64,000 nt of DNA, from the NCBI GenBank assembly GCA_006386115.1, contig VFIW01000011.1, positions 558,001 through 622,000 of the forward strand. The letters are read 5' to 3'. Within the stretch, counting starts at the first letter, position 1. Every line of letters begins with the position of its first letter. The notes beneath the pieces were generated by a model. That model worked only from the letters and a program-made list of their open reading frames with translations, was not told where the DNA came from and searched no databases. This stretch comes from Globisporangium splendens (Eukaryota; Oomycota; Peronosporomycetes; Pythiales; Pythiaceae). The translations under genes were made by a program, and so were the position numbers. Below, in pieces: positions 36,376 to 48,966 of this stretch.

Positions 36376-38614
36376 ATGCTGCCTGCATCTGCACCAGCCG
36401 GTGCTGGAGCGCGTGGCGCAGGTGGGCAAGTTTGACGGCAAGCACCCGTCACTCGCGTGCAGCACGACGGCGGGCAAGGTGTTCCTGCACTCGCCCAGCG
36501 AGAAGCACGACGGGAACCTCGAAGATTCAGAGCAGAACGTGCGCTTCCTCAAGATCAACCGCAAGATCTCGGCGCTGTGCACGGGCAAGTTCCTCGAGTC
36601 CGACTCGGGTGACACGCTCGTCGTCGGAACACAAGCGAGTCTGCTCGCGTACAACGTCGAGAAGAACTCGGACATCTTCTACAAGGACATCCCCGACGGC
36701 GTCAACACGATGCTGTTTGTGCTTGCACCGGCGATGAAAACCGGCAATGCTGCGCCGTCGCAGATGGTCGTGGTCGGTGGGAACTGCTCCTTGCAGGGGT
36801 ACAACAACGAAGGCAACGAGTTGTTCTGGACCGTGACGGGCGACAATGTGCGCGCCATGACAATGATCGATGTCACGGGCCATGGCCGTGCAGAGCTCGT
36901 CGTGGGCTCGGACGACTTCGAGATCCGAGCGTTCCAGAACGAGGAGATCGTGTACGAGTGCACCGAGACGAGCTAGATCCTCGCGCTCGCGCCGATCCAG
37001 AAGCAAATATTCGGGTATGCGCTGCAGAACGGCACGGTGGGCGTCTACAAGGGCAAACACCGCGCCCGGTGCGTCAAGTCCAAGAACACGCCCACGGCGA
37101 TCCAGGCGTTCGACATCAATGGCGACGGCGAGAAGGAGATCGTCATCGGCTGGAACAACGGCAAGTTCGAGTCGCGCAAGATCACGAACGGCGAAGTCGT
37201 GCACGAGGACATGTTCACGTCGCGGTTTTAGTCACGGCGGATTACCGCATGGACGGCAACGAGGAGATCATCTACTGCTCGGCGGACGGCGAGATCCGCG
37301 GCTACTCCATGGCAGCGGGTGAGTTCCCGACTACAGCGACAGTGAATGAGCGCACGCTGAACGAAGAGAAGGAGGTCGCCAAGCTGTCCAAGTACAAATC
37401 AGGGCTGCAGTTGGAGCTCAAGTCCCTCGAGACCATCACATCAGGTTCGTCGTCTGCCAACAAGAACGCAAAGACCACGGGCTTGCGCATCAAAGCCGGC
37501 ACGAAGATCCACATCAAATCCACTGCGACCAAGGCGTCGTCATCGTTCGAGCTCCAGGTGTCGACGGAGAACGAGAGCGTGATCAAGGTGATCACAATTT
37601 ACGAGTGCGACGTCGGGATCTTCGAGGGCGAGTCCCTCGTGATCCGTCCTCCGAGCATGGTCTCGTCCGTCACGATCCCTCTTCAGCTCACAAAGTACGT
37701 GCCTGCGAAAATGGACTTCAAGGTGCTCGTGGGCTCACGAGGCAACAACATGTCCTTCCACATGTTTGAAGCAGTCTACAAGCTGCCCAAGTTTGCCATG
37801 TTTCTCCACCTACCGAGCGCTCCCGAGAACGAACCGCGGGGTAACGTGCGCTTCAAGACCCCCGTCAAGACACAGCTCATGTGTTCCTGGATCGAGCAGT
37901 CGTTCACTCTCAACGCGCCGTGTCCAGACAACTCGACAGTTGACCTCTACTTCAAGTCGTTCAAGGACGGCAGTCCGCTCTGCATCTTCCTCACACCGAC
38001 GGAGACCGTGATTCGCACCGACGATATGGACTTGGCTGCTGAACTAGTGCAGGACATGTGCACCCACTTGGAGTGGCGCGAGCTCGAGTCGACGGCCGAT
38101 TTCCCACGGCAGATGGACGATTTCAAGCACTTGCTGGTGCGCGTGGACGAGTGCAACTCGATTCGCTTGAAGCTGACGGGTGAGATGGCCGACGACTCGA
38201 ACCAGGTCAAGAACCTCATCATCCGCGCCGAAGATGCGCGCATCCTGAACGACATGTACGCAACACCTTGTGGAGTTTTGCTTGCGCTCTGGTTCCGATT
38301 TCTGACGCTCTCTCTCTCTCTCTCTCTCTCTTGTATCTTGATGCCGCATGCTCAGGAGCCGAATGCGATGCTACTACTCGGAGCTGTTCACGTTGAACAA
38401 CCAGTTGCTGGGCGAGTACACGAAGCGAAGCACGAACCACCAGGCGCTTCTCGATGCGCTGAAGGAAGTGAACAGCATGATCAAAATGGCAGCACGATTA
38501 CGCTTTGGCAACGCCAAGCAAACGGTCGTCGCCGCATGCCGGAAAGCCATCAAGAACAACAACATCCACGCACTGTTTTACATCGTCAAGACCAGGAAAG
38601 AGGAGCACCAATGA
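36376..38614 (+). pseudogene. BBS2: BBS2 (BBSome subunit 2), disrupted by an in-frame stop and a frameshift
   Basis: BBS2 is a core BBSome subunit that moves membrane proteins in cilia and flagella. The whole family length is present: beta-propeller blocks (VGKFDGKHPSLACSTTAGKV, LVVGTQASLLAYNVE, VVGGNCSLQGYNNEG, FWTVTGDNVRAM), FGYALQNGTVGVYKG, AFDINGDGEKEIVIGWNNGK, DYRMDGNEEIIYCSADGEIR, the coiled coil and the GAE/platform part. The last exon (38356-38614) encodes YYSELFTLNNQLLGEY and KAIKNNNIHALFYIV. Three faults: a TAG at 36974-36976 inside CTETS*ILALAP; a frame change near 37229, where TSRF meets VTADYRMDG and residues of the family's SAIAGVV are missing; and the likely start ATG at 36376, which is one base out of frame with LHLHQPVLERV. 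The 38256-38355 intron is normal. The reading frame cannot give a full protein. Confidence 0.85.
38308..38332 (+). repeat. (CT)n microsatellite in the BBS2 intron
   Basis: About eleven CT units in the last BBS2 intron, forming part of its pyrimidine tract. Confidence 0.85.
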
Positions 38615-38721
38615 GAGCAGAGAGTGCTGCTGCAACGTAAAACAGAAACGTTGCTATGGTCATGTGAAGAGGGCGTTAATAAAGGCAAAATACATCACAC
38701 CTGCTTCTCTAGCATCGCACT

Positions 38722-40656
38722 CTACAACCGAGTTCTTCGGCGAGTAAAGTCCGGTGTCTCGTCATCGGGGCTAAATATCTTGGATCGTTTGCGCTTTCCC
38801 GTTGAAGAGCCCGCTGCTGGTGTTCGCACGACTGGCGTCGCAGAGAGCGCCATCATTTCTTCATCAAATGCGATGCGTCGGATGATTTTCGGTGTCCTAA
38901 ATAGATATCAAACATGTTAAAAAGCGATAGCAGGAAATAAAGTCAGTGCCTCGCATTGATAAGTCCAATTGAGCAAAGGAAGTGACGAACCGTTCTCGTT
39001 CCAGGATTTGCTTCACTGTGCTCTCTCGTTGTCTCCGCTTGAGCTCGGATCGCTGCTGCTGGGATTGCTGTTGCTGCTGTTGTGAAATAGCATGCGCTTG
39101 AGATTGCTCCTGGGCAATAGACGAATGGTGGACGACTGGTGCCGCAACTACTGGTGGTGCTGGCTGATGATATTGAACTGGCATAGTGGCACTGGTTGAC
39201 ACAGCACGGGCGAGTGGTCGGCCGCCAAACGCTGCTGCGATCGTTCGTTCGACGTCCATTTCGTCACTCGCAAAGCTGCTGTGCGTGCGATCTGTCGACG
39301 TGGAGAAAGATCTGATGGGGCTATTTCTTGCCGGGCGCCGAATCACGCTGAGGAACTCCTCGTCGCTGTCATCAAAGACGCCATTCTGAGGAGACGGTGC
39401 AAACGACGACAGCGAGCGGTGTCGCGGAGATTCCGTAGCCAGCGGCGACGTGTTTCCTTTCTCCTCCTCCTCTTGGTCGTAATGGTGCGCAACGTAGCGC
39501 GATCGAAAGTCGAGTGACTCGGTCACCCGAGCAGAATTGCCGTTCATCTCTGTAGTGGACTGTTTTTGTGGTAATGACACTTGCTTCCGATCAGGAAGTG
39601 ATGGCTTGAAGGACAAAGATGCCGAGTTAAATGTTCTGGAGCTGCTCGAGGACAAAGAAGTCGACGTGGATACTTTGGAGCTGTTGGCTTGCGATACGAC
39701 AGAGTGCGTGGTGAGAGCTGGAACTGCATGCTGTGAAGCAGGAGGCGCATTCCCACTTGCGCTGGTCGCTTTATCCTTCTGCCAGGAATATCGACGCTCT
39801 TCGCGCTGCACCTGGCGTTTCTGGGTATCCGACATCTTGCTACTTGAAGTTTCAGTAGTCTGTAATGCGTTTCCACCATAATGACGCTCGCTAAATGAAC
39901 GTTTGAAAGTCGCCGTAGATCCAGTATCGACGCCTGAAGCACGCTGTTCTTTTGCGTCCGCAACACTTGACGCTGCTGAAAAGAACGAAGACCGTGGGGG
40001 TTGAAGCTTGGAAGCCGGCAACGACGCCTCTGCTGCTGATGTCGATTCTTCCTTTTGCTCGTTCTCCCGCATCCATGAATATCGCAAGCGGGACTCCTGT
40101 GAACCAGAAGGTGCAGTCGCGTAGCCGCTCGTGCTGAATTCCGAGGCTCGCAGTGACGCCAGTCGATCCTTTGAAGTGGGCTTCGAGGCTGACGACGGGG
40201 TACGACTCGCTGTGCGCGTCAGATCGACATGTCCAGGATCTCTCCTTGAGCTCTTCTTCTCGCTCGAAAGCGCCTACGCAGCATTCATTCGTTTATCACA
40301 ACGAGATTAGTTTGGTACCCACTCAATGCGCACATTACCAAGACATCCACACATTAACATACCAGCTTCTTCAGGGACCGTAGCTGCTGCTTTCTCTTCC
40401 TCGCCGACGTGAGCTTTTGGATGCGGAGCTGGTCTTCGAGCGTCGTCTTCTGCTGCTGGAACTCGTCGTCGCTCAGCACCGGCGCCTCGGGAACGAAACT
40501 GGGCAGCGCGAGCCGCAGCCGCCGGTGGAAGACCAGCGGCACGACGACCTCCAGAAACACCACGAGCAGTCCGTAGTAGAAGCAGATGCGGAACAGCAGC
40601 GCGTCCTCCTCCACGGGCAGGAACAACATCTCGTGACGTGGAGTCGTTGTGGCCAT
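38722..40656 (-). CDS. Single-pass membrane protein of unknown function with long disordered Ser/Gln-rich tail, 3 exons
   Basis: Exons: 40656-40363, 40273-38991, 38896-38722; 1,752 nt, 583 aa, one frame. I do not recognise the family. The N-terminus (MATTTPRHEM...) is followed by one strong hydrophobic helix at about residues 20-45 (FRICFYYGLLVVFLEVVVPL). A short basic coiled coil follows (QLRIQKLTSARKRKQQLRSL). A 400-residue low-complexity region comes next, with two similar motifs (SRLRYSWMRENE and ERRYSWQKDK), RSFSERHYGGNA and a glutamine run. The C-terminus has a basic cluster (GKRKRSKIF) that could be a nuclear localisation signal. One membrane helix plus a basic nuclear-type tail would fit an inner nuclear membrane or nuclear pore-associated protein, but that is a guess. 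Start at 40656; an ATG 12 nt upstream is also in frame. Confidence 0.7.
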
Positions 40657-41081
40657 CGTCAGTCGCTGCATTTGTATTGTGGCGTTATTTTTCTTCATTT
40701 TGGCGCGAAAACATGTGGGACACATGAAATGAGGTCATATCCTCGTTTTGTTGTTAGAGAGAGCAGACATATGCCTAGTTTTATGCTAATCAAGCAAAAT
40801 TGCCCTAATTTGATGTACAAATCAAAGAAAACGCCCTAATGTGATGTTTGTACATGAAATTGTAGCTCTTTTACTTTTGGGTCAAACAAACACTATGTGG
40901 GTGCGAATGTGGGAGGGAGTCCATGTGCCAACACTGCTCATCGTCTTGGCTTCTGCGCGTTCTCTCGTCTCTTCTCCTCCCCTTGCACGCCCCAATGTCC
41001 ACACAACTCGGTCCACAACGACACGCTGTGAGTGTGTACGTCCACAAGGTGTCCATTGCGGTGCGCGTCTCTCTTTTGAGT
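40657..41081. other. Intergenic, no gene recognised
   Basis: About 425 bp between the upstream end of the membrane-protein gene and the 3' end of SEC31. Only short frames are present; no repeat or RNA gene is seen. Confidence 0.5.
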
Positions 41082-44000
41082 TTATCTAAAGCGCTTCATG
41101 GAGATGTGGATCAGGGATTTCAGCCCACGCAGCCAGTCCTTGTGCTGCGTCCAATCCGACGCCGTCAGTGCCACGTAGATACCCTGCGCCGACGCGAAGT
41201 CACGCTGCGCAAAGCACGCCACCATCTGATGCAACTGCGCCACGACATTCGGGGATAGGTCGCCAATGTTGAGTTTCGTAAACATCACGTCCTTCGCCTT
41301 TTGGATCTCCGGCATCTGCTTCTGCTCCATCTACAGGGAACGTGAGATAACAACACAAATCACATGAGGCTTCTGCACTCCAAACAATACCAGCATGAAA
41401 GTTGAGCAACGTACCATGGTCAGTGGGAGTGTCTGCAGCTGCGCAAACAGGTCGTTGAACGTATTCACAATGGACAGATCCTGCGCCTGCACGTTCTCGG
41501 TGCTGCCGGACGCAGTCTCCGCGCTGAACGTCTTTTGTGGTTGCGCCGCGCCGGGCGAGAGAATCGCGTTCGTCGCGTTGCCGTACTTCAGCGTGAGCTC
41601 CTTGTTGCCGACGCTACTCACGAACCCGTCCTTCTTCTGAGACGACATGTCGACCGACGGCTTCGAGATCTTCGAGGACGCAAACGACGTCGCCGCCGTC
41701 AACGGGTTCACGCCCGTACCTTGTGGCACAGCCGCTGGATTTGCGTTGAAGCCGACACCTGGCTGTTGTGGCGCGCCGTAGCCGGCAAGGTTAGGCGCTC
41801 CAGTGGACGGAGGACCCGAGAAGTTCTGCGGTGCGCTGTGACCTGGGAACGCTGGCTGCTGCGGTCGGCCAAATCCTGGTTGGGCTTGACTTGGGTATCC
41901 GGCTTGCTGTGGTTGCTGAGGCGCACCTGGGAACGCAGGCGGCTGGTTCTGGTATCCTGGCTGCTGCTGTCCTGGATATGGGGATGGAGCAGCTTGGCCT
42001 AGGTATGCCGCCTGGGGCTGCGCACCGTAACCTGGTTGCTGTGGTGCCGCATACTGCGGTTGCTGTGGAGCCTGGTACGCTGGCTGTTGCGGTGTTTGGT
42101 ACCCTGGCTGTGGTTGCCGACCTGGGTATCCTGGGGATGGAGCACGAGGCTGCTGCTGGTAACCCGGAGTCGCCTGTGGTGCACCATACCCGACAGCAGC
42201 TGGCACTGGAGTCTGGACACCGTACTGGGCTCGGTTGCCATACCCTTGTGCTTGTTGTTGCTGCACAGCTTGTGGGTGCTGCTGCACTTGCTGTTGCTGT
42301 GGAACGTACGCGTGCACTTGCACCATGTCGAATGGGAATGGTGGTGGCTGGTATCCTGGGATCGGAGCCGCGTGAAAGATGCGATCCTTCAGAATCGCAC
42401 AGCTCAGGTCTGGGAAACGAGCGTACTTGGCCGCAATGTCAAGACGACCCTGGGCTGCCATCTACGGAAATGCACACATACAACAAGCAGAAGTTAGCAA
42501 AACAAGCCAACATTTACAGGCATGTTCAGGAAAAATGAACGTACCAGCGAAGCGTATTCCGCGAACCGCATGGCGACTTCCTCGCCCATCGACTGATCGT
42601 TTTGGTCGACGGCTTGCGAGAAGATCGACACCTTCTCCACCAATCGCTGCAGTGCAAACGTGTGGCCATGCGCTCGCGACTCGACTTCGCTTTCCTTGAC
42701 CCACGCATTCACAGTCTTTTCGACGTTCACTGCGCACATGAAGCACAGCGTCGCTGAGTGCAAATCGCCAGCGGCTTCGAGACGAGTCGCCAACTTGTCA
42801 CACAACGACGGGAACTCCTCGCTCTTGGCGTACGTGCTCAAGATCGCGAGCGTCTCGCGCCATTCCTTCAGATCCGACTGCTCCACGAGGCTGTGCAACT
42901 CATTCTTGATGATCGCCGAGACCACGCGCATGACGGGTCTTGTCTGATGGGCAAAGAACGCGCGCTGGGTCTTGTCCCAGAGCTCAGGACCACCGCACGA
43001 GGCTAACAGTAGCGCATCCGCAAACTGGTTGTAGTGCAGACACGAGTTCACGGCGACCTCAAAGTTGCCAACAAGCAGCGCTTGCATCAAGATCGACTCC
43101 GATTGCTCCGTGTAGATCGGCGCAGGCACGACGTCGAGGCGCTTGCTAGTATCGTCCGCAGCTGGCAGCGCCGCAGCGATCGACGAGACATCGGACAGAG
43201 GCGAAGCAGGAACGTTCACGCCGCCATTGCCGTGGTAGTCCGACGAGAACACGTCTTCGGCGCCAATGCCATCAATTCTCTGGTTGAGCAACGCAGTGGT
43301 CGGGTCAAGCAGAGCCTGAGACGCAGCAGCAGCTTCCTGAGCGGCCTGAGGGTTGAACTTGGCGTTCAACTCGTTGATCTTTTCCGCATCCAAGCCCAAG
43401 TGGAGAAGCAAATGCTGGCGCGCGTCCTGTTCAAAGAGGATCTTCATGAAGCTCCATACGCTCTTCTCGTTCTCCGTCGCGGCGCCAGCGATCTTGCGTT
43501 CGCAGTGGCCCTTAAAGTCCTTCGATTCCAGCGAGCGGTCCAACTCTTCGGCTTCTGCCACCAGAGGCGCTTCACTGATGATGCGGTGAAAGTGCACGAG
43601 CTTTCGACGATCCTGGTTTGGTCCAGCAGCTTCCTTCGGGTTCGAGATCGTCACGAGCTTGCCGCCAAAGCCAAACGATGCGCCAGCAGGACGGCGCGTC
43701 CATTTCGGTGGGCGGCACGCTGGGTTGCCGCCGCCCGACAGTCCCCAGACCTGCACCTTGCCGTCCAACGTGCACGTCGAGGCAACTGCAGGGATCTTTG
43801 GCGACCATTGCACGTTCCAGCGACGTTGGCCCGCGCCACCGCCAAAGAACTGGTCTGACCCAAGACCTGGTGGGCTCGTGTTCTCCGATGGGAATTCGTA
43901 CAGCGACTTGCGTGAAAACAGGTCCCACAACAGCGTCTTGTTGTCCTTGCCACAGGACAGAATGAGGCCTGGATCATTCGGGCACCACGACAACGAGAGC

Positions 44001-45020
44001 ACACCCGCCGTGTGTTCGTGGAACTCGGCGAGTGGCGTCGATGTCGAGTTTCGCAGATCCCACAGCTTCACCACAGGTCGCTGGTCGTCCCCGGACGCCG
44101 TCGCGATCTGAAGACCTTCGTTCGGGTTCCACGCAATCGCCGAGATCGTGCCGCGCTGTGGGTCGCGCAGCTCACACCACGGCTTCTTTTGCTTCAGATC
44201 CCAGATGACCACGGACCCGTTCTGCGAGCCCGTCGCCAGAATGTAGTTGACTTGCGTGTTCCATGCAACGCTGTAACAAGAAAAAGACAACGTGAATCTT
44301 CATAGCGCAATACAAGCACTTGTCAACACAGAAAGTACCTCGTGATTTCGTTGATTTGCTGCTGTGGAGCAGTTGGACCGCCTGGGGTGAACACTCCTGG
44401 GCTCGACAGCTTTTCCAGCGACATAATGTACACTTCTCCATCACTGCGTACCAGTCACACAAAAGACCATTATCAGAGTAGGTTCACAAACGATCAGTCA
44501 GGTCATCACGCCAAGTGCAGAATGAGAAACAAAAAAAAAAGAAAAAGATCTTTCTGTCGCACCTGCCACCGGACGCCAAGAGGTGGGAGCTGTCTTCATG
44601 CGGGTTGAACTGCAGCGCATTCACGGCGCCCTTGTGTCTCATGATGCGGCCGATCTCTGGGGAGACTTCCGTCGAGGCCGCGCCGCCGTGCTGATCGATC
44701 AGCGCCTTTGGGTTCCAGAGCGAGACCGAGCCGTCAGCCATGCCACCGGCGACCAGACCGTACGGCAGCGTGTCGTGGTGGCGCGTGATGTCTCGCCACG
44801 CGAGCGACGTGAAGCGCGACGGGGTCTTGATCGACCCGAGCGTGACCATGTTCGTGAGCGGGTCGCTGAAGTCCATGGACACGAGCTTGAACTCGCCGCC
44901 GCTGTGCTCAAAGCCGACGCCGCCGTCGCCCTTGGAGCCGAGCGCCAGCAGCTCGGCGCGACGCTTCACGGGGCTCCAGGCCACGGCCGCGTTCGCGTGG
45001 ATCTCCTTCAGCAGCGACAT
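41082..45020 (-). CDS. SEC31: COPII coat subunit Sec31, 5 exons
   Basis: Sec31 forms with Sec13 the outer cage of COPII vesicles leaving the ER. Exons: 45020-44563, 44443-44339, 44270-42545, 42461-41415, 41330-41082; 3,585 nt, 1,194 aa, one frame. A seven-bladed WD40 propeller comes first (LVAGGMADGSVSLWNPKALI, GAVNALQFNPHEDSSHLLAS, YILATGSQNGSVVIWDLKQK, LSLSWCPNDPGLILSCGKDN). The helical solenoid (SFMKILFEQDARQHLLLHLG, VGNFEVAVNSCLHYNQFADA) follows. A long Pro/Gln/Gly/Tyr-rich region (exon 4) then binds the Sec23/Sar1 face in other species. A helical C-terminal domain closes the protein (LSPNVVAQLHQMVACFAQRD). Exons 4 and 5 both begin with ATG right after the acceptor TAG. The start MSLLKEIHANAAVAWSP fits the family. 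Confidence 0.93.
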
Positions 45021-45081
45021 TCTACTAGCAACACAAAATCCGATATGGGCGTCGCGTCGTCCGTCCTGCTTTCGCGTGCGA

Positions 45082-45104
45082 GAGAGAGAGAGAGAGAGAG
45101 AGAC
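45082..45104. repeat. (GA)n microsatellite upstream of SEC31
   Basis: About ten GA units in the 530-bp gap between the SEC31 start and the multi-BRCT gene, which diverge from each other. The rest of the gap (45105-45548) shows no gene. Confidence 0.85.
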
Positions 45105-45548
45105 CTTGGCTGAGGGGGGATTTTCCGTCTTTGTCAACGCTCTCGAAAGAGATCGCGCTTGCTTGCTCCCTCCGCACAAATCGTTTTCGCCAATCAAGTG
45201 TGTTGTTGTGTGATTATAGCCAATGGAGAAGCTGTAAATTTGTATTTCAGCCAATGGGAATCTGCCACACGCCATCAAACAGGCACAACTGAGCTGAACA
45301 CAGAAGGGGAGGAAAGAAGGGTACAGTGCTCGATCCTCTAAAGTGCGAAGTTGCGTTGAAATGGTGTTGACGCCTCGGAAATCAAATAGTTGCATTGCCA
45401 AAGTATATATTGCATTGAGCAATGTATTGTGCGCATTGCATTGTGTGTTTTTGGCGGGAGATGAGTGTCGATCGATTGATTGTCAAGCGCTAATTACAAC
45501 CACCTTTCTCCACTTGGTCTCTCTCGCCACCGCACTCGTCCAGTCCCC

Positions 45549-48500
45549 ATGCGCCAGCGACGGCTCTACGACCAGCTCTCGTGCTATGTGTGCCCCGACT
45601 CGCTCGCGAGCGCCGAGTGCACGGCGCTGCAGTGCTGTCTGCGCGACGGCGGCGCCAAGATCGTCACGGACGTGACTGCGTCCTCGAGCGTCACGCACAT
45701 CGTGTGCCACTCAGAGCAGTACGAGCGCTTCCGCACGCACCGCAACGAACGCTTCATCGCGATCGTACGACCCGAGTGGGTGTTCAAGACGTTCCTGCTG
45801 CAAACGCTCCTGTCCGTGGACCGGTTCAGTGCGAATCCGGCGTTGATTTTCTCGTCCTTGGTGATCGCCGCCGGTCCGATCGACAAAGACCCGCGCAAAG
45901 TCATCGACGGACTGATTTCCCATTTCGGAGGCCAGATTGTTGAGAGTGAGAGCAACTACATCGGCGCAACGCATATTCTGTCGCTGGATGAGCCGTCGCA
46001 GTACGAGGAACCAGCGCATCAGCAGTGGTTCCACCTGAATTACACCGACAATGATGTGCTTCGAGGCGTACAGGCATGGAACCTGTGGCTGCTGGAGCGA
46101 CCAGCATCGCTCGACTACCCATTACCGAGTTGCGTGGTGGCGTACTTGGGAAAAGTGACCTGCTTGTCGGAGCAGCACTACGTGAACTATAGCTGGATCG
46201 AGGACTGTGTCCGTCGCAAAACGCGGGTTCCCGAAGGTCCGTTTTCAAATAAAACTCCAGGTACGACGTCGCGAAAGAAGCAAAGCTGGAAGACACGACC
46301 AGAGACACAACTAGAAGATATCGGCCTTGCGAAATGCGCGTATGTGTATCAATCTGCCAAGCCTGATGCCGGTGGTGTCGAGCTGACGCTTGCTCGGAAA
46401 CCGTCCAACGAGGTGAGTCAACATTGAGTTACTGCTCCGTTGAGTGTTATCTAAGTCATTGATTTGGTGTGGTATGCAGAGAATGGGGGCGTTAGAGGTA
46501 GTCCTTGGAGGTGCGATCGTGCTCTTAGCCCAGCACATCCCGCCCCACCTGAAAGAGAGAATCTCGGAGGTGCTCAAGTCCGTCAAGGCGAAAGTCGCGA
46601 ACGTCCCTCTTGGTGATTCGTATCAGGAGATCGTGAAAAAAGTGGTCGCGAATGCGTCGTTCGTTGTGTGCAGATACCAAGCCGGATTTGAATACGAGGA
46701 GGCGATGCGCCAGAACAAGCGCGTTGTGAGCATCTACTGGGTGCTCGCAGGGCATTCGGCGTATGACGGTGCGTAGCTTTCCTTGTTGCAAGTTTTCTTA
46801 CAGTGTTGGATGCTCATGTGAAAGAAATGGGTCTTGACGGATTTTATAGACAAGCAGACTTCTTTTCAGGAAGCAATCAGCCGACCTGTGAAATCGTTTG
46901 GTGGTATTGTGGGCATGCAAGGATTTGTGATCACGCTCTCTGGGTACAGCAGCCGCACGACTCCGACGCGCGAGGACATTCAGATCGCGATCCACGCGAC
47001 GGGGGCGTGCATGCTCCCAGTGTTGTCTCGCACGCATTCGACCCACTTGCTGTGCTATGAGCCGAAAGGAGAAAAGTACAAGAAAGCACAAAGCTGGCGC
47101 TTTGAAAACATCGTGAGCCACCAGGTATGTCGTCATCTGATGCTCACGCTTTGTGATGGGATATAGAAGTGTTGACACTTGTTTTTGGTATCGTATGTGC
47201 TTGTGTTACCATACCGCACGTAGTGGTTGTTTGAATGCCTTTCGAAGTGGGAGCACGTTGCGGAGGACGGCTTCCGCTACAAGTTACCGAAGATTGCGGA
47301 TTCTGACCAACCAATGGAAGCAGCAGCTTCAAAGGCGACTTCATCTAGCGATGCGAATGCGAAGCCTGCGTCGCTAGCTTCAGCCACCCCGAATACAAAG
47401 GCTTTGCAGCAAGGAGGAGGACGCTTCGATGTCGATGACATCTTGACGGAGCTCAATGAGCCCACCCCAGGTGCGAAAGAGACCGAGGGAAACGATGCCT
47501 CCAAGAAAGGAGACGATCCGGCTCAGGCACCGAAAGAAGTGGCGTGCAAGCTTTTCGATACACCGTCCACGGAGACGAAGCAAGAAAACCGAGGCGACAA
47601 CAAGCCCAAGACCAGAGATTCCGTCGACATCCCTAAGAGTTTTGAGCTGCGATTAGGCACCAAGCGCGATGAGTGTGCTGCGTCTAATGATGAGCCCGAC
47701 GACGAGGATGACGTTGGTGACAAGATGGACGTGGATGCGACAGTGCTCTCTGCAAAGAAATCAAAAGCTGCATCCGCCAAAGCCAAGAAAAGCACGAAGA
47801 AAGAAACTGCAGCAGCTGCAAAGAAGAAGGCGAAAGCGGCTGAAGATCCAGCTGACGTATCCGAGAAAGCGATCGATGTAGAATCAATGACAACCACGGT
47901 ATGTGTGTCGTGTGTGGTTGTTAGTTACCTTTTGTTTCTAGATGTGCGTCCAACTCACTTTGTATGGTTGTGTTGTATGTTATTTGTATTTGCATAATCA
48001 GAAAGCAGCAGCGAGCGGGAAGAGAAAGCGAGCTGAATCGCCTCCTCCAGCCGCCACAGACTCGAAGGACGAGGACTCGCTTGCAGTCACCGATACGTCC
48101 ACTACTTCGAAGACCAAGAAAGCCAAGAAAGCCACTCCTGCGGCCAGCAAGTCCAAGAAAGAAGCCACAGAACCTTCTGCTGCGAAAGCAGCTCCATCTA
48201 AAGCCACAAAGAAGAGCGGAAGGACCTTTGTCTTTTTGCTCACTGGGAGTCGTGAGGAATCGGCTGTGAATGAGTCCATCATCGCTGGATTGGGTGGCAC
48301 GACAAGCAAGACGGGTCGCAAGTTCGACCACTCCAGCACGCACATCATATGCAGCGAGCTGAAGCGGACAGAGAAGTTCGTGGCGGGCTGCGCTGGCGGC
48401 AAGGTACGACACACGCATATCTATTGTTTTGACCGAATATGCTTTCTCACGTGTGCTGTCCCTTGGTTGCCTTTTTGTAGTGGATCCTGAAGCCGTCGTA

Positions 48501-48966
48501 CCTCGAGGCAAGCTCTGCTGCCGGTCATTTCGTTGATGAAACCCCTCATGAGTGGGGCGCCACTCCTGGTGACGCTGAGTTCATGGATCCGCGTATCTGG
48601 GTCGACGCCCCAATGTTCTGGCGCAAGGCACGTGCCGAGGGAAAGCCTGGTGCGTTCGCTGGGTGGCGCTTTCTCGTGCACGCCAAATGTGTCCCGCCTC
48701 CCGACATGTGCGAGCGCGTGATCGAAGCGAGCAATGGGATCGTTGTGCCTTTGACAAAGACGCTGAACCTCGCTGACATCGCAGCGAGTGCTGATGCGGA
48801 CAAGAAACCTCTGGTTGCTCTCGTCCCTGCCGATTTGCCGGCGCGGGACACGTGGTTGAAAAAGTTCAAGGCTCAGAAGATGAACTGCATCAATGCGAGT
48901 TTCCTGATCGACTACATCACCAAAGATCAATCAAAGCAGCCAAAAATGGACGACTATCGCGTGTAA
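45549..48966 (+). CDS. Multi-BRCT DNA-damage scaffold (PTIP/Rtt107/Brc1-like), 6 exons
   Basis: Exons: 45549-46412, 46480-46768, 46850-47124, 47224-47898, 48002-48403, 48481-48966; 2,991 nt, 996 aa, one frame. Two BRCT domains open the protein (about 1-100 and 105-230, ending in YVNYSWIEDCVRRKTRVPEG). A second cluster follows at about 285-490 (VVLGGAIVLLAQHIPPHLKE; GMQGFVITLSGYSS with HLLCYEPKGEKYKKA and WLFECLSKWEHV). A 270-residue Lys/Ala/Ser/Glu-rich disordered linker comes next, then a C-terminal BRCT pair (RTFVFLLTGSREESAV with SSTHIICSELKRTEKF and WILKPSYLEASSAAG). Six BRCT domains in this order recall PTIP, Rtt107 and Brc1, which bind phosphorylated H2A at damaged forks. The orthology is inferred from layout only. 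Exon 3 uses the TAG acceptor at 46849; the earlier CAG at 46803 would shift the frame. Confidence 0.8.

Noticed and set aside
41331..42461. Exon 4 of Sec31 as a separate gene starting at its ATG
   Set aside because: The ATG directly follows a splice acceptor and the phases join perfectly with exons 3 and 5. The Pro/Gln-rich content is what Sec31 has at this place.
43034..43858. 274-codon plus-strand frame
   Set aside because: Antisense to Sec31 exon 3; no domain.
46804..46849. Use of the acceptor at 46803 in the multi-BRCT gene
   Set aside because: It would put the BRCT sequence of exon 3 out of frame. The TAG acceptor at 46849 keeps the frame and the domain.
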